This document shows positions 1-12,410 of a DNA stretch of 64,000 nt, one piece after another (position 1 is the stretch's first letter; every line of letters begins with the position of its first letter). This stretch comes from Phymorhynchus buccinoides (taxonomy: Eukaryota > Mollusca > Gastropoda > Neogastropoda > Raphitomidae). The notes under the pieces are model-generated. The model was not told where the DNA came from. It searched no databases and saw only the letters and a list, made by a program, of their open reading frames with translations. The stretch covers positions 12,338,879 to 12,402,878 of the forward strand of contig CM065713.1 in assembly GCA_017654935.2 (NCBI GenBank). Direction: 5' to 3'. A program made the position numbers and the translations under genes.

Positions 1-399
1 TCGCCCTCGCGGGCACGCTAGGGCTGGGGGGTGTTCCAACTCCCTTGCGCAACGGCGTCGGACTCTCTTGGGAGCTCAGCTCCTTGTAGGTCCCCGGTGG
101 ACTTCCTCCTGTTCGAGCACGTCGATGAGCCGGCTGTCGGAGTCGCGTTCTCCGCTCTCGGGGAAACGCTCCAGAGCCTTTCGGAAGTACTGGCCTCCCT
201 CAAGGTGCTAACTTCTGCGCTGGCCTGGTATTTTTCTTCTCACGAAGGCCACGACTTCTTTGGCTTCGGAAAAGGAGCAGCTCCGATCTCTCACGTGTAC
301 CTTTTCGGGCCTCTTCGGCGAAGAGGCACTCGCCTCGGTTCTCAATTAGTCTGCGGAACGCAAGGCTCAAGACAGTCACGAGGCCATGTTGGCTCCGCT

Positions 400-1909
400 C
401 CTCAAACAGTCCAGCCCGAGTTCGGGCGTTCGCTCTGCTCGTTTCTTACCTGGGTCTCGTTCCCAAAAAGCGCCCCCCCCCCCCCCCAACACCTAGGGTT
501 TCTCCCAAACCGGCGGGCAGGAAGCAGCAGCAGCCTTTGTGTTAGGGCCCGCGTGCTGCCGAGAACCGGCAGACGTTGTTGCGCCCAGCGTGGATGCCTT
601 CTTTTAAGCGTAAGCACCCCGCTTGGCGCTTGCTTGTCGACAACGCCTGGATTCTCGGGGCTGTGAGAGAAGGGTCTCCCCACTTCAATGCCCTTCCGTT
701 CGGTCTCTCTGGCCCCATGGATTTTCTCCAAGGTGCTCAGAGGGTTGGCCTCCCTGGCCGGCTCGCGGGCTTTGCGACTAAAGGTCTTTCTAGACTACTA
801 CCCTTTACTCGCCGCCTCGCGCGCTCTCTCTCCCAATCACACTCAAGTTCTTGTGGACCTCTCGCTGCGGCTGGGGTTCCGCATCAACAACTCAAGTCGG
901 ATTTGACCCCCCTCTCAGACCTTCACCTTCCTGGGCATGTGCTTCGACACCGTGCTCTACATAGTCACGGCGTCGGAGGACAGGCTCGCAGCCATTGTTA
1001 GTCTCGTGGTCGACCTCTCAGAAGCGAAGTCGACCACGTTTCGCCGACTCTTCAGCCTTTTGAGGCTCATGGAGGCGGTGGCACAGCTCCTCCCATTGGG
1101 CAGAGTGCGCCACTACAATGGGAGTTGACGGCACGCATCCTGGATCCATCCCTCTTCGACTGGCAGGTCGCGCTAGGGGACTGGTTCCGGACGGCGGTCA
1201 CGACTTGGACCGATGTGTGGGGGATGAACAGCATGGTCCCAATCACTTGTTTGGGTTCCCAGCTGTTCATCCACATGGATGCCTCCCTCGGCGGGTGGGG
1301 AGCCCATATGGAGACGGAGGAGATCTCCGAGTTGTGGACAGCGCCACAAACGCGTCTCCATATCAACTGGCTCGAGTTGGAAGCCATCCGGCTGGCCCTG
1401 GTTCACTTTCTCCCTGTGCTTTGGGGAAAGGGGGTCTCGGTCTGTGGAGACAACTCGACCAGTTTGGCGTACCTCCGCCTTCAGGGGGGTACCCTCTCCA
1501 CCTCCCTGTCTCTGACGGCGGAGGACACTCTTATTTGGGCCGACAGCCACGGAATCTCCCTGTCTGTGGAGTTTGCCCCGGGCACGCTCAACGTGCTAGC
1601 GGGCCAACTCAACCGGTCCCTTCAAGGCCTTCAAACAGAGTGGACGTTTGCGCTTCAGACCAAATGTCCCCAGTCTTGAGACTCTGGGGCAAGCCCATGG
1701 TAGTTCTCTCTGCCACGACGTTAGGCAATCGCCTACCTCTGTACATGTCCCTAGTCAGGGGCCCTCTAGCCTTGGCCCGCAACGCCTTTGCGATGTCATG
1801 GTCGGGGAGGTTGTTTTACGCGTTCCCCCCCCCGACTGCGTTGCTCCCAAAAGTTTTGGCCAAGTGTCTTCTGGAAAAGCCAGTCAGTCTTCTTATCACG
1901 TCACACTAG
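400..1909 (+). pseudogene. DIRS reverse transcriptase / RNase H, frameshifted (copy A)
   Basis: The RT part shows the motif ALPFGLS near 690-712, then after a frameshift APWIFSKVLRGLASLAG and FLDYYPLL near 787-805, where FLDDW is expected. The second catalytic Asp codon reads TAC (Tyr) at 796-798. RNase H is better preserved in one frame from 1125 to 1679: HMDASLGGWGAHM supplies the first Asp, HINWLELEAIRLAL the Glu, CGDNSTSLAYL the second Asp, and a late segment ends VLAGQLNRS. After another shift the sequence SATTLGNRLPLYMSLVRGPL and LFYAFPPPTALLPKVLAK matches the conserved linker that DIRS proteins carry between RNase H and recombinase. Several frameshifts and the lost catalytic residue make it a pseudogene. 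Confidence 0.8.
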
Positions 1910-2079
1910 CCGACGCGACACTTGTTTCCGGAACTTCTGGCTCATGCTAGGGCTCACACCCAAGACCCTCCTCCAGCCACGGAGCGGTCTAGGCCATCCA
2001 AACCCTTTCAGGCTAACCCTGGCCGCATGGAAACTTTCAACTCGGTTTCCGGCGACGGGATTTTTTTCTTCCAGAATCG

Positions 2080-3027
2080 TGCAGCTCCTGCTGTCCTCTC
2101 GGCGCCAATCTACCAGTGCTTTGTATGATTTGCGCTGGAAGGCGTGGTTCCTTTTCTGCGCGCGCAAGAAATTTGACGCGCTGCGCCCTACCACAGTCCA
2201 GTTTGTGGAGTTCCTGTCCCACTTGCACAGGACTAGGGGCCTCTCTGCTCAGACCCTTTTCTGGCTACGGGGCTGCTCTGGTTAACACCATTTCCTTAGA
2301 CTTACGTTTTGATCGTACCTCTAAGCTCTCAGCTCCGCAGGTGTCCCACTTTTTGGACGCTGTTCGTTTGCGGGCCCTGGCGAGGACTGTCCGGGTTCCG
2401 CAGTGGGATGTTGTTCCTAGTGTTGAACTTTCTTCGGGATCGCTGTGAACCTCTCGGTTCTCTCTCTCTCCAGGTACTCACGTTCAAGACGGCTTTCTTG
2501 ATCGCTCTAGTCTCCGCCAGACGGGTCAGTGGCCTCCACGCCCTTAACGGGCCCTCCAGGGATGTCGAGTTCGTGGAGGTTTTCTCTTCTGTTTCGCTTG
2601 GCCTTTTTGGCCCGAGTTCAGGGCCAAAAATCAGCCGAGTTCTGTCGAGTCTTCGCTGATCTCTCTCTCCAGTTTGCGGACAATTCTCGGTTTTTTGGGC
2701 CCGGTCCGTGCGCTCTGGTCTTACCTGTCTAGGACCGAAGGTCTTAGGGGCTCTTGGAGAAGGTTATTCTTATCCATTTTCCCTAGCTAAGGTAAGGACA
2801 TTTCCGAGAACACGGCGGCTAGGTGGTTGCTAGACCGCATTACACTAGCCTACTCTCAGTCTCTCGTACGCTTGCCTTCTGGCTCTATCTCGGTTCTCGA
2901 TCTCCGCGCTATCAGCGCCTCGCTCTCTCTCGTTCAGGGGGTTTTCATGGCCAAAATCGTGTCAGCCTCCTCATGGATGTCTGCGAATACGGTCCTGCGC
3001 TTCTACCTGCGAGACACGGCCATGTAG
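2080..3027 (+). pseudogene. DIRS tyrosine recombinase, frameshifted (copy A)
   Basis: The N-terminal helical domain is recognisable as LYDLRWKAWFLFCARKKF followed by VEFLSHLHRTRGLSAQT (about 2115-2270). The catalytic domain begins FLRDRCEPLGSLSLQVL and contains FKTAFLIALVSARRVSGLHA, which holds the first catalytic Arg. It ends in an open segment at 2827-3027 with VLDLRAISASLSLVQGV, then SSWMSANTVLRFYLRDTAM, where Tyr of FYLRD is the nucleophile. The position that is usually His in HxxR reads Leu (codon 2896-2898). The frame must be changed at several places to link these blocks, so no functional protein is made. Confidence 0.75.
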
Positions 3028-3237
3028 TATGACGACGACTCCTTCTCCATCCGGGAGGTAGTCGTTGCCCCGACCGCCGTCTCCATGTATTCTACGTACG
3101 GGGGGGGGGGGTGGCAAGCTCTCCGATGGTACGTTAGTGGGGATATCATTACTATGATGTTGTTGGGCGCAATATTCGGAGCATGGCCTTTTACCTCCCT
3201 AAAGAAAGCCTCCTACGGGCTAGGGGGTAAAGGGACT

Positions 3238-3280
3238 AGGTTTTTTTGGGGAGGAGGATTGGTACTTTTCCCCAAAAAAA
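3238..3280. repeat. Short T7G4 / C4A7 hairpin at the DIRS 3' side
   Basis: A run of seven T and four G is followed about 16 bases later by its complement, four C and seven A. The same hairpin occurs in copy B at about 23349-23389. It lies directly before the palindromic MITE and may mark the 3' boundary of the DIRS element. A function as an internal complementary region is a guess. Confidence 0.4.
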
Positions 3281-3281
3281 G

Positions 3282-3443
3282 CCCTGGGCCTGTATTCACG
3301 TTGAGATAGCATGAGACTTAGCATCATGCTAACTTAGAAGCTCTTCCCAAAAGTCCTATTAAATCCTATAGAACATTGGAAGAGCTTCTAAGTTAGCATC
3401 ATGCTAAGTCTCATGCTATCTCAATGTGAATACAGGCCCAGGG
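3282..3443. mobile_element. Palindromic hairpin MITE, copy 1
   Basis: About 162 bp form a nearly perfect inverted repeat: it opens with CCCTGGGCCTGTATTCAC and closes with GTGAATACAGGCCCAGGG, with arms of roughly 65-70 bp and a small AT-rich loop (3349-3375). It has no coding capacity. Two further copies are at 23391-23551 and 35451-35606. A full-length hairpin with no ORF fits a foldback-type MITE; the superfamily is unknown and no clear target duplication is seen. Confidence 0.75.
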
Positions 3444-3543
3444 TCTTGCTCTCTCGAGGTGGGTTGGGTTACTGAAGCATCTCCCGCCTCCGCTTTGGTA
3501 ATCTGCAGTTGTTTCAGGTGTTGGTACAGTATGGTTAAAGTAG

Positions 3544-3895
3544 ATTGGTGGATTTTTATTAATCCCTACTATCTATCTAACTAAATACTTACCGACACCT
3601 GAAACAAACGAGGTACCCTCCCTTGTATCCTCCCTCAGCTACGAAAGATGCTTCCTGTAAAATTTGTAATGGCGGAAGTAGGCGCTCATTGGCCTAGCCA
3701 CTACTAGACCGGTAAGGGGGGATAACTCCCGCCGCATCCGCATCCGGGTAGGGGGTCAAGGCCAGAGTCTACTTTCGTTTTTCTACTTGCTATGGTATAG
3801 CTCCAGGTCGCTTAACGCTCATGCAGTTGTTTCAGGTGTTGGTAAGTATTTAGTTAAAATAGATAGTAGGGATTAATAAAAAAAAAATCCACCAG
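3544..3895. repeat. Inverted-repeat block, ~65-bp arms (copy A)
   Basis: The sequence at 3544-3606 (GGTGGATTTTTATTAATCCC through CACCTGAAACAA) recurs inverted at 3827-3895 (TTGTTTCAGGTGTTGG through AATCCACCAG). The spacer of about 220 bp is unrelated. The block follows a DIRS element, whose ends are normally inverted repeats, so it may be the DIRS right terminus or a separate foldback MITE. It is duplicated at about 23652-24000. Confidence 0.6.
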
Positions 3896-4595
3896 TTTTA
3901 TTCATGAAACCATCACATAATGTTGACTAAAAATGAGTAGTAATCAAGAATTAAAGAGCTTTATTTTCAGTTCTGAAGAGTAGTGGAGGTCCAAAATGAG
4001 TAGAATACTACTCGAAAAGAGTAGAGTAAACAGGTTTCTGGCATACCCATGCTGACTCTCATGTTCCTCCTCATGTGCCTTCATTCTTTAGACACTAGAC
4101 ACCACACACTAGATCCCCATTTCTTACTGTTTACCCCTATTTTTGCAAAGTTGTAATTTTTGAAACCAAAAAAATTTAATATTAAAAGGAAAAAAACTGT
4201 AATCCAACGCGTGACCAATGAACGTCGATATCGTACTGACCTGAGTGTGTAATACTAATGTCCGTCGAGCAGTAGACACAGAACACATGCTCGTCACCTA
4301 GTGCTGAATGACGCACGCATTCCTGGAATTTTTAGGCCACTTTCCCGGAATTTATGTGCCACTTACGTGACTTTTGATGTTTTTTCTTTCGATATTTTCG
4401 ACCAGAAGATATAGAAGCTTAGGAATGCACTTGCTTGGACGCTATTTTGAAACAGAAAAGGAAATGGCACAAAATGAGTTTTCACCGCATCGCTTCAAAA
4501 GCTTCGCTTACCAACGCAACTGTAGTGTTTTATTGGGTTATATTTAGGATTTTGTTTTCCCATATTTTTTGTTGTAGCCGTAATTACCGTAATTT
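3896..4595. other. Non-coding, dispersed repeat with GAGTAGTA motifs
   Basis: No exon is recognisable. The first 150 bases, ATTCATGAAACCATCA through CTCGAAAAGAGTA, recur at 23998-24145 and in diverged form at 50425-50575, so this is a dispersed repeat. The rest is AT-rich and aligns with contig B without any known feature. Confidence 0.6.
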
Positions 4596-4851
4596 GACTT
4601 TTACCCCGTAAACATTACGGCAAAATCGGGATGGTAAACAGGTCTGCTTGCCCCACATCCACCCCAACCCTTGCGCCCCGGCCTCACCCCTGTTATATTA
4701 CACTACCATCCCCATCCCCACCCACCCGTACATTCCCCTGCCCCTTGTATTCCAGTTGTGCCCCGCGGATGATAGCAAAATGTAGTAGCCTGTACCAAAG
4801 ACTCTAAAAGGGTAACTCTGAAGAGTTTCGCCGAGCCGGGCTGATAGAGGA

Positions 4852-4883
<32 letters not shown>

Positions 4884-6362
4884 ATTTGCACCTGTGTGTT
4901 CGAACACACCACGAGAGACTAGGTATGCATGTTTTGGTATAGTTATAGGATATGCTGTATGTTTTTGTGTGTGTGCGAGTACGTGAACGAGCTCTTCGTT
5001 TGAGCTTGAATTTTTTTTCGCATGTTCTTCAATTTACTGTGAACATGCCTGTTGTTATTTTCTATTCTTTTTATGCATTTTATACTTTCTTTTTGTTTTC
5101 CTTTTCTTGTTATTTGGCTTTTCTTTTTCCCCTCGAGGGCATGGTGTAAAGAAGCTTGAGCTTATCCGTTTACCCTCATTAAATATTCGTATTCGTATTC
5201 TCTCTCTCTCATATCAACTGTTTTGCTACCTTTGTGTTCAGCTCTGTATGTGTAATAGTATGCCTTGCCATGTTTCTGTTCTGTGTTAGTATATATTATA
5301 TATATATAATTCTTTGGCTACACCTGTTGCACGAGTGAATGTCCTTGGTGGGTGAGGGAAGATGGTTTAGTACTGACCAAATAAGGGCATAACTCTCGCC
5401 AATAACCCCTATTTGAGGCCACTTAACAGCTGCCTTTTGCAAGAGTGAATGCCCTTGTGGATACTGATCAACAAGGGCTTAACTCTTGCCGTCAAGGGCG
5501 TTAATAACCCTAGTTGCAGTGGCCAATAAGGACAGAAGGAAGAATAGGCGTTGCCTAAATCCTTTACCCCGTAAACATTACGGCAAAATCGGGATGGTAA
5601 ACAGGTCTGCTTGCCTCACATCCACCCCAACCCTTGCGCCCCGGCCTCACCCCTGTTATACTATACTACCATCCCCATCCCCACCCACCCGTACATTCCC
5701 CTGCCCCTTGTATTCCAGTTGTGCCCCGCGGATGATAGCAAAATGTAGTAGCCTGTACCAAAGACTCTAAAAGGGTAAGATGGACTACTTAAGAGTTACG
5801 GCGAGCCGGGCTGATAGAGTTATCGTTAGTGGGGTAGTTACACCATTCACAGTGGCGGCTATCCAAAGACTCAGACTGGAATTTGAACGGAGAATTCAAC
5901 TGGCCTATCGATGTGTTTTTAACCTAAATGTGTCACGTTTCAAAGGGACATAACCAGTGTTTCTGTCCTCACTACTCATATAGGGAAAAGGGACCGGATG
6001 TTAGTCTTTTTTTCCCAGTGTCTTTGCCTGTACTACCTGCCTCTCTCTCATGTTTTCTGTGACCGTCTGTCTGTCTGTCTCTCTCTCTCTATCTATTTGC
6101 ACCTGTGTGTTCGAACACACCATGAGAGACTAGGTATGCATGTTTTGGTGTAGTTATAGGATATGCTGTATGTTTTGTGTGTGTGAGTACGTGAACGAGC
6201 TCTTCGTTTGAGCTTGAATTGTTTTTCGCATGTTCTTCAATTTACTGTGAACATGCCTGTTGTTATTTTCTATTCTTTTTATGCATTTTTTACTTTCTTT
6301 TTGTTTTCCTTTCCTTGTTATTTGGCTTTTCTTTTTCCCCTCGAGGGCATGGTGTAAAGACG
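4596..6362. repeat. Tandem duplication of a ~0.97-kb non-coding unit (copy A)
   Basis: Two consecutive units each begin TTACCCCGTAAACATTACGG (about 4600 and 5569), pass through the C-rich GCCCCGGCCTCACCCCTGTT stretch and the (GTCT)n run with GTGTTCGAACACACCA, and end CTCGAGGGCATGGTGTAAAG. The first unit lacks about 210 bp (a segment like 5818-6062) that both units of contig B keep. Between them, at 5310-5520, lie units with GCAAGAGTGAATGCCCTTG that also occur at 25795-26000 and 58680-58990. No coding sequence is seen. Confidence 0.7.
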
Positions 6363-9300
6363 TTAGCAAATGTGACTACTGAGACCATTGGCCAAGGATT
6401 ACAGGCCTCCACGGGTCCTAAGTACTTCAATCCCATGCTCCTATGCCAAACACTAGGAAATGTGTCTTCTGAGACCATTGGCCAAGGATTACAGGCCTCC
6501 ACAGGTCCACAGTAGTTCAAACACATGAAGGACGTTAGCAAATGTGACTACTGAGACCATTGGCCAAGGATTACAGGCCTCCACAGGTTCTCAATAGTTC
6601 AATCCCATGCTCCTATGCCAAACGTTAGGAAATGTGTCTACTGAGACCATTGGCCAAGGATTACAGGCCTCCACGGGTCCTCATTAGTTCAAATCCTATG
6701 CCAGACGTTAGGAAATATGTCTACTGAGACCATTGGCCAGGGATTACAGGCACGGGTCCTCAGTAGTTCAAACCCATGAAGGACGTTAGGAAATGTGCCT
6801 ACTGAGACCACTGGCCAAGGATTACAGGCCTCCACAGGTCCTCAGTAGTTCAAACCCATGAAGGACGTTAGGAAATGTGACTACTAAGACCATTGGCCAA
6901 GGATTACAGGCCTCCACGGGTTCTCAGTAGTTCAATCCTATGACAGACGTTAGGAAATGTGCCTACTGAGACCATTGGCCAAGGATTACAGGCCTCCACG
7001 GGTTCTCAGTAGTTCAATCCTATGCCAGTTAGGAAATGTGACTACTAAGACCATTGGCCAAGGATTACAGGCCTCCACAGGTTCTCAGTAGTTCAATCCA
7101 TGCCAGACGTTAGGAAATGTGCCTACTGAGACCATTGGCCAAGGATTACAGGCCTCCACAGGTCCACAGTAGTTCAAACACATGAAGGACGTTAGGAAAT
7201 GTGACTACTGAGACCATTGGCCAAGGATTACAGGCCTCCACAGGTTCTCAGTAGTTCAATCCTATGCCAGTTAGGAAATGTGCCTACTGAGACCATTGGC
7301 CAAGGATTACAGGCCTCCACAGGTTCTCAAAGTTCAATCCTATGCCTAGGAAATGTGCCTACTGAGACCATTGGCCAAGGATTACAGGCCTCCATGGGTC
7401 CTAAGTAGTTCAATCCCATGCTCCTATGCCAAACACTAGGAAATGTGTCTTCTGAGACCATTGGCCAAGGATTACAGGCCTCCACGGGTCCTCAGTAGTT
7501 CAAACCCATGAAGGAAGTTAGGAAATGTGTCTACTGAGACCATTGGCCAAGGATTACAGGCCTCCACGGGTCCAGTAGTTCAAACCCATGAAGGACGTTA
7601 GGAAATGTGTCTACTGAGACCATTGGCCAAGCATTACAGGCCTCCACAGGTTCTCAAAAGTTCAAACCCATGCTGGACTTCAGGTAATCTGCCTACTTAT
7701 ATCATTGGCCAAGGATTACAAGCCTCCACAGTAGTTCAAACACATGAAGGTTGTTAGGAAATGTGACTACTAAGACCACTGGCCAAGGATTACAGGCCTC
7801 CACGGGTTCTCAGTAGTTCAATCCTATGCCAGACGTTAGGAAATGTGCCTACTGAGACCATTGGCCAAGGATTACAGGCCTCCACAGGTCCTCAGTAGTT
7901 CAATCCTATGCCAGACGTTAGGAAATGTGCCTACTGAGACCATTGGCCAAGGATTACAGGCCTCCACGGGTTCTCAGTAGTTCAATCCTATGCCAGACGT
8001 TAGGAAATGTGTCTACTGAGACCATTGGCCAAGGATTACAGGCCTCCACAGGTAGTTCAATGTGTCTACCAAGGTTCAAACCCATGAAGGATTAGGAAAC
8101 ACTGAGACCACCTGGCCAAGGATTACAGGCCTCCACAGGTCCTCAGTAGTTCAATCCTATGCCAGACGTTAGGAAATGTGCCTACTGAGACCATTGGCCA
8201 AGGATTACAGGCCTCCACAGGTCCTCAGTAGTTCAAACCTATGATGTTAGGAAATGTGCCTACTGAGACCATTGGCCAAGGATTACAGGCCTCCACAGGT
8301 TCTCAGTAGTTCAATCCTGCCAGACGTTAGGAAATGTGCCTACTGAGACCATTGGCCAAGGATTACAGGCCTCCACAGGTTCTCAGTAGTTCAATCCTAT
8401 GCCAGACGTTAGGAAATGTGACTACTAAGACCATTGGCCAAGGATTACAGGCCTCCACAGGTTCTCAGTAGTTCAATCCTATGCCAGACGTTAGGAAATG
8501 TGCCTACTGAGACCATTGGCCAAGGATTACAGGCCTCCACAGGTCCTCAGTAGTTCAAACACATGATTGGGACGTTAGGAAATGTGCCTACTGAGACCAT
8601 TGGCCAAGGATTACAGGCCTCCACGGGTTCTCAGTAGTTCAATCCTAGGAAATGCCTGAGACCATTGGCCAAGGATTACAGGAAATGTGACCTACTGAGA
8701 CCATTGGCCAAGGATTACAGGCCTCCACAGGTCCACAGTAGTTCAAACACATGAAGGACGTTAGGAAATGTGCCTACTGAGACCATTGGCCAAGGATTAC
8801 AGGCCTCCACGGGTTCTCAGTAGTTCAATCCTATGCCAGTTAGGAAATGTGACTACTAAGACCATTGGCCAAGGATTACAGGCCTCCACGGGTTCTCAGT
8901 AGTTCAATCCTATGCCAGACGTTAGGAAATGTGCCTACTGAGACCATTGGCCAAGGATTACAGGCCTCCACAGGTCCACAGTAGTTCAAACACATGAAGG
9001 ATGTTAGGAAATGTGCCTACTGAGACCATTGGCCAAGGATTACAGGCCTCCACGGGTTCTCAGTAGTTCAAATCCTGATGCCAGTTAGGAAATGTGACTA
9101 CTGAGACCATTGGCCAAGGATTACAGGCCTCCACGGGTTCTCAGTAGTTCAATCCTATGCCAGACGTTAGGAAATGTGCCTACTGAGACCATTGGCCAAG
9201 GATTACAGGCCTCCACAGGTCCACAGTAGTTCAAACACATGAAGGACATGAAGGAGTTAGGAAATGTGACTTACAGGCCTCCACGGGTTCTCAGTAGTTC

Positions 9301-11599
9301 AATCCTATGCCAGACGTTAGGAAATGTGCCTACTGAGACCATTGGCCAAGGATTACAGGCCTCCACAGGTCCACAGTAGTTCAATCACATGAAGGACGTT
9401 ATGAAATGTGACTGAGACCATTGGCCAGGATTACAGGCCTCCATGTAGTTCAATCCTATGAAGGACGTTAGGAAATGTGAGACCATTGGCCAAGGATTAC
9501 AGGCCTCCATGGGTCCTAAGTAGTTCAATCCCATGCTCCTATGCCAAACACATTAGGAAATGTGTCTTCTGAGACCATTGGCCAAGGATTACAGGCCTCC
9601 ACGGGTTCTCAGTAGTTCAAACCTCAGTAGTGCCTCAACCATTGGCCTATGCTAAGTAGACATTAGGAAATGTGTCTACTGAGACCATTGGCCAAGGATT
9701 ACAGGCCTCCACGGGTCCTCAGTAGTTCAAACCCATGAAGGATGTTAGGAAATGTGTCTACTGAGACCATTGCCGATTGGCCAAGGATTACAGGCCTCCA
9801 CAGTTCATCAGTAGTTCAAACGCATCAGTAGTTCAAACGCTGCTGGACGTTAAGAAATGTCTACTCAGTACTGAGACCATTGGCCAAGGAATACAGGCCT
9901 CCACGGGTTCTTAGTTGTTCAATGCAATCCTATGCCAGAAGTTCGGAAATGTGCCTACTCAGATCATTGGCCAAGGATTACAGGCCTCCACAGTAGTTCA
10001 AACACATGAAGGACGTTAGCAAATGTGACTACTGAGACCATTGGCCAAGGAGTACAGGCCTCCACAGGTTCTCAATAGTTCAATCCCATGCTCCTATGCC
10101 AAACGTTAGGAAATGTGTCTAGATACTGAGACCATTGGCCAAGGATTACAGGCCTCCACGGGTTCTCATTAGTGCAATCCTACGCCAGACGTTAGGAAAT
10201 ATATCTATTGAGACCATTGGCCAGGGATTACAGGCCTCCACAGGTCCTCAGTAGTTCAAACACATGAAGGACGTTAGGAAATGTGCCTACTGAGACCACT
10301 GGCCAAGGATTACAGGCCTCCACAGGTTCTCAATAGTTCGAACCCATGAAGGACGTTAGGAAATGTGACTACTAAGACCACTGGCCAAGGATTACAGGCC
10401 TCCACGGGTTCTCAGTAGTTCAATCCTATGCCAGACGTTACGAAATGTGCCTAATGAGACCATTGGCCAAGGATTACAGGCCTCCACAGGTCCTCAGTAG
10501 TTCAATCCTATGCCAGACGTTAGGAAATGTGCCTACTGAGACCATTGGCCAAGGATTACAGGCCTCCACGGGTTCTCAGTAGTTCAATCCTATTCCAGAC
10601 GTTAGGAAATGTGCCTACTAAGACCATTGGCCAAGGATTACAGGCCTCCACAGGTCCTCAGTAGTTCAATCCTATGCCAGACGTTAGGAAATGTGCCTAC
10701 TGAGACCATTGGCCAAGGATTACAGGCCTCCACAGGTTCTCAGTAGTTCAATCCTATGCCAGTTAGGAAATGTGACTACTAAGACCACTGGCCAAGGATT
10801 ACAAGCCTCCACGGGTTCTCAGTAGTTCAATCCTATGCCAGACGTTACGAAATGTGCCTACTGAGACCATTGGCCAAGGATTACAGGCCTCCACAGGTCA
10901 ACAGTAGTTCAAACACATGAAGGACGTTAGGAAATGTGCCTACTGAGACCATTGGCCAAGGATTACAGGCCTCCACGGGTTCTCAGTAGTTCAATCCTAT
11001 GCCAGTTAGGAAATGTGACTACTAAGACCATTGGCCAAGGATTACAGGCCTCCACAGGTCCACAGTAGTTCAAACACATGAAGGACGTTAGGAAATGTGC
11101 CTACTGAGACCATTGGCCAAGGATTACAGGCCTCCACGGGTTCTCAGTAGTTCAATCCTATGCCAGTTAGGAAATGTGACTACTAAGACCATTGGCCAAG
11201 GATTACAGGCCTCCACGGGTTCTCAATAGTTCAATCCTATGCCAGACGTTAGGAAATGTGCCTACTGAGACCATTGGCCAAGGATTACAGGCCTCCACAG
11301 GTCCACAGTAGTTCAAACACATGAAGGACGTTAGGAAATGTGCCTACTGAGACCATTGGCCAAGGATTACAGGCCTCCACGGGTTCTCAGTAGTTCAATC
11401 CTATGCCAGTTAGGAAATGTGACTACTAAGACCATTGGCCAAGGATTACAGGCCTCCACGGGTTCTCAGTAGTTCAATCCTATGCCAGACGTTAGGAAAT
11501 GTGCCTACTGAGACCATTGGCCAAGGATTACAGGCCTCCACAGGTCCACAGTAGTTCAAACACATGAACGACATTGGGAAATGTGCCTACTGAGACCAT

Positions 11600-12410
11600 T
11601 GGCCAAGGATTACAGGCCTCCACAGGTCCACAGTAGTGTAAACCCATGAAGGACGTTAGAAAATGTGCCTACTGAGACCATTGGCCAAGGATTACAGGCC
11701 TCCATGGGTCCTAAGTAGTTCAATCCCATGCTCCTATGCCAAACACTAGGAAAAGTGTCTTCTGAGACCATTGGCCAAGGATTACAGGCCTCCACGGGAG
11801 CTCAATAGATCAACCCTATGCCAGACATTCGGAAATGTGTCTACTTAGACCATTGGCCAAGGACTACAGGCCTCCATGGGTCCTAAGTAGTTCAAACCCA
11901 TGAAGGATGTTAGGAAATGTGTCTACTGAGACCATTGCCGATTGGCCATGGATTACAGGCCTCCACAGTTCATCAGTAGTTCAAACGCATGCTGGACGTT
12001 AAGAAATGTCTACTCAGTACTGAGACCATTGGCCAAGGATTACAGGCCTCCACGGGTTCTTAGTTGTTCAATGCAATCCTATGCCAGAAGATCGGAAATG
12101 TGCCTACTCAGATCATTGGCCAAGGATTACAGGCCTCCACAGTAGTTCAAACACATGAAGGACGTTAGCAAATGTGACTACTGAGACCATTGGCCAAAGA
12201 TTACAGGCCTCCACAGGTTCTCAATAGTTCAATCCCATGCTCCTATGCCAAACGTTAGGAAATGTGTCTAGATACTGAGACCATTGGCCAAGGATTACAG
12301 GCCTCCACGGGTTCTCATTAGTGCAATCCTACGCCACACGTTAGGAAATATATCTATTGAGACCATTGGCCAGGGATTACAGGCCTCCACAGGTCCTCAG
12401 TAGTTCAAAC
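11600..12410. repeat. Higher-order repeat block 1 in the satellite
   Basis: This block has diagnostic variants: CACTAGGAAAAGTGTCTTCT, GGGAGCTCAATAGATCAACC, GACCATTGCCGATTGGCC and GTCTACTCAGTACTGAGACC. The same ordered set of variants recurs at 14730-15540 and 16080-16870 in this array and at 32210-33090 and 33660-34440 in array B. The marker spacing is about 3.13 kb and 1.34 kb here, and 1.45 kb in B. Confidence 0.8.

Larger units (their letters stand above)
1..3279 (+). mobile_element. DIRS-like tyrosine-recombinase retrotransposon, copy A (decayed)
   Basis: A GC-rich block on the plus strand holds, in order, a gag-like remnant (1-300), reverse transcriptase with RNase H (about 400-1910) and a tyrosine recombinase (about 2080-3027). 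That gene order and the absence of integrase or LTRs are typical of DIRS-type retrotransposons, which integrate by tyrosine recombinase. The reading frame changes many times, so this copy is not autonomous. The 5' part is cut by the window edge. The same element recurs at 18552-23390, and position 1 aligns with about 19807. The end of the element is not certain; the inverted-repeat block at 3544-3895 may be its terminal repeat, with a MITE lying between. Confidence 0.8.

Noticed and set aside
1067..1550. Minus-strand frames opposite the DIRS RNase H
   Set aside because: Shadows of a high-GC coding remnant on the other strand, with no similarity of their own.
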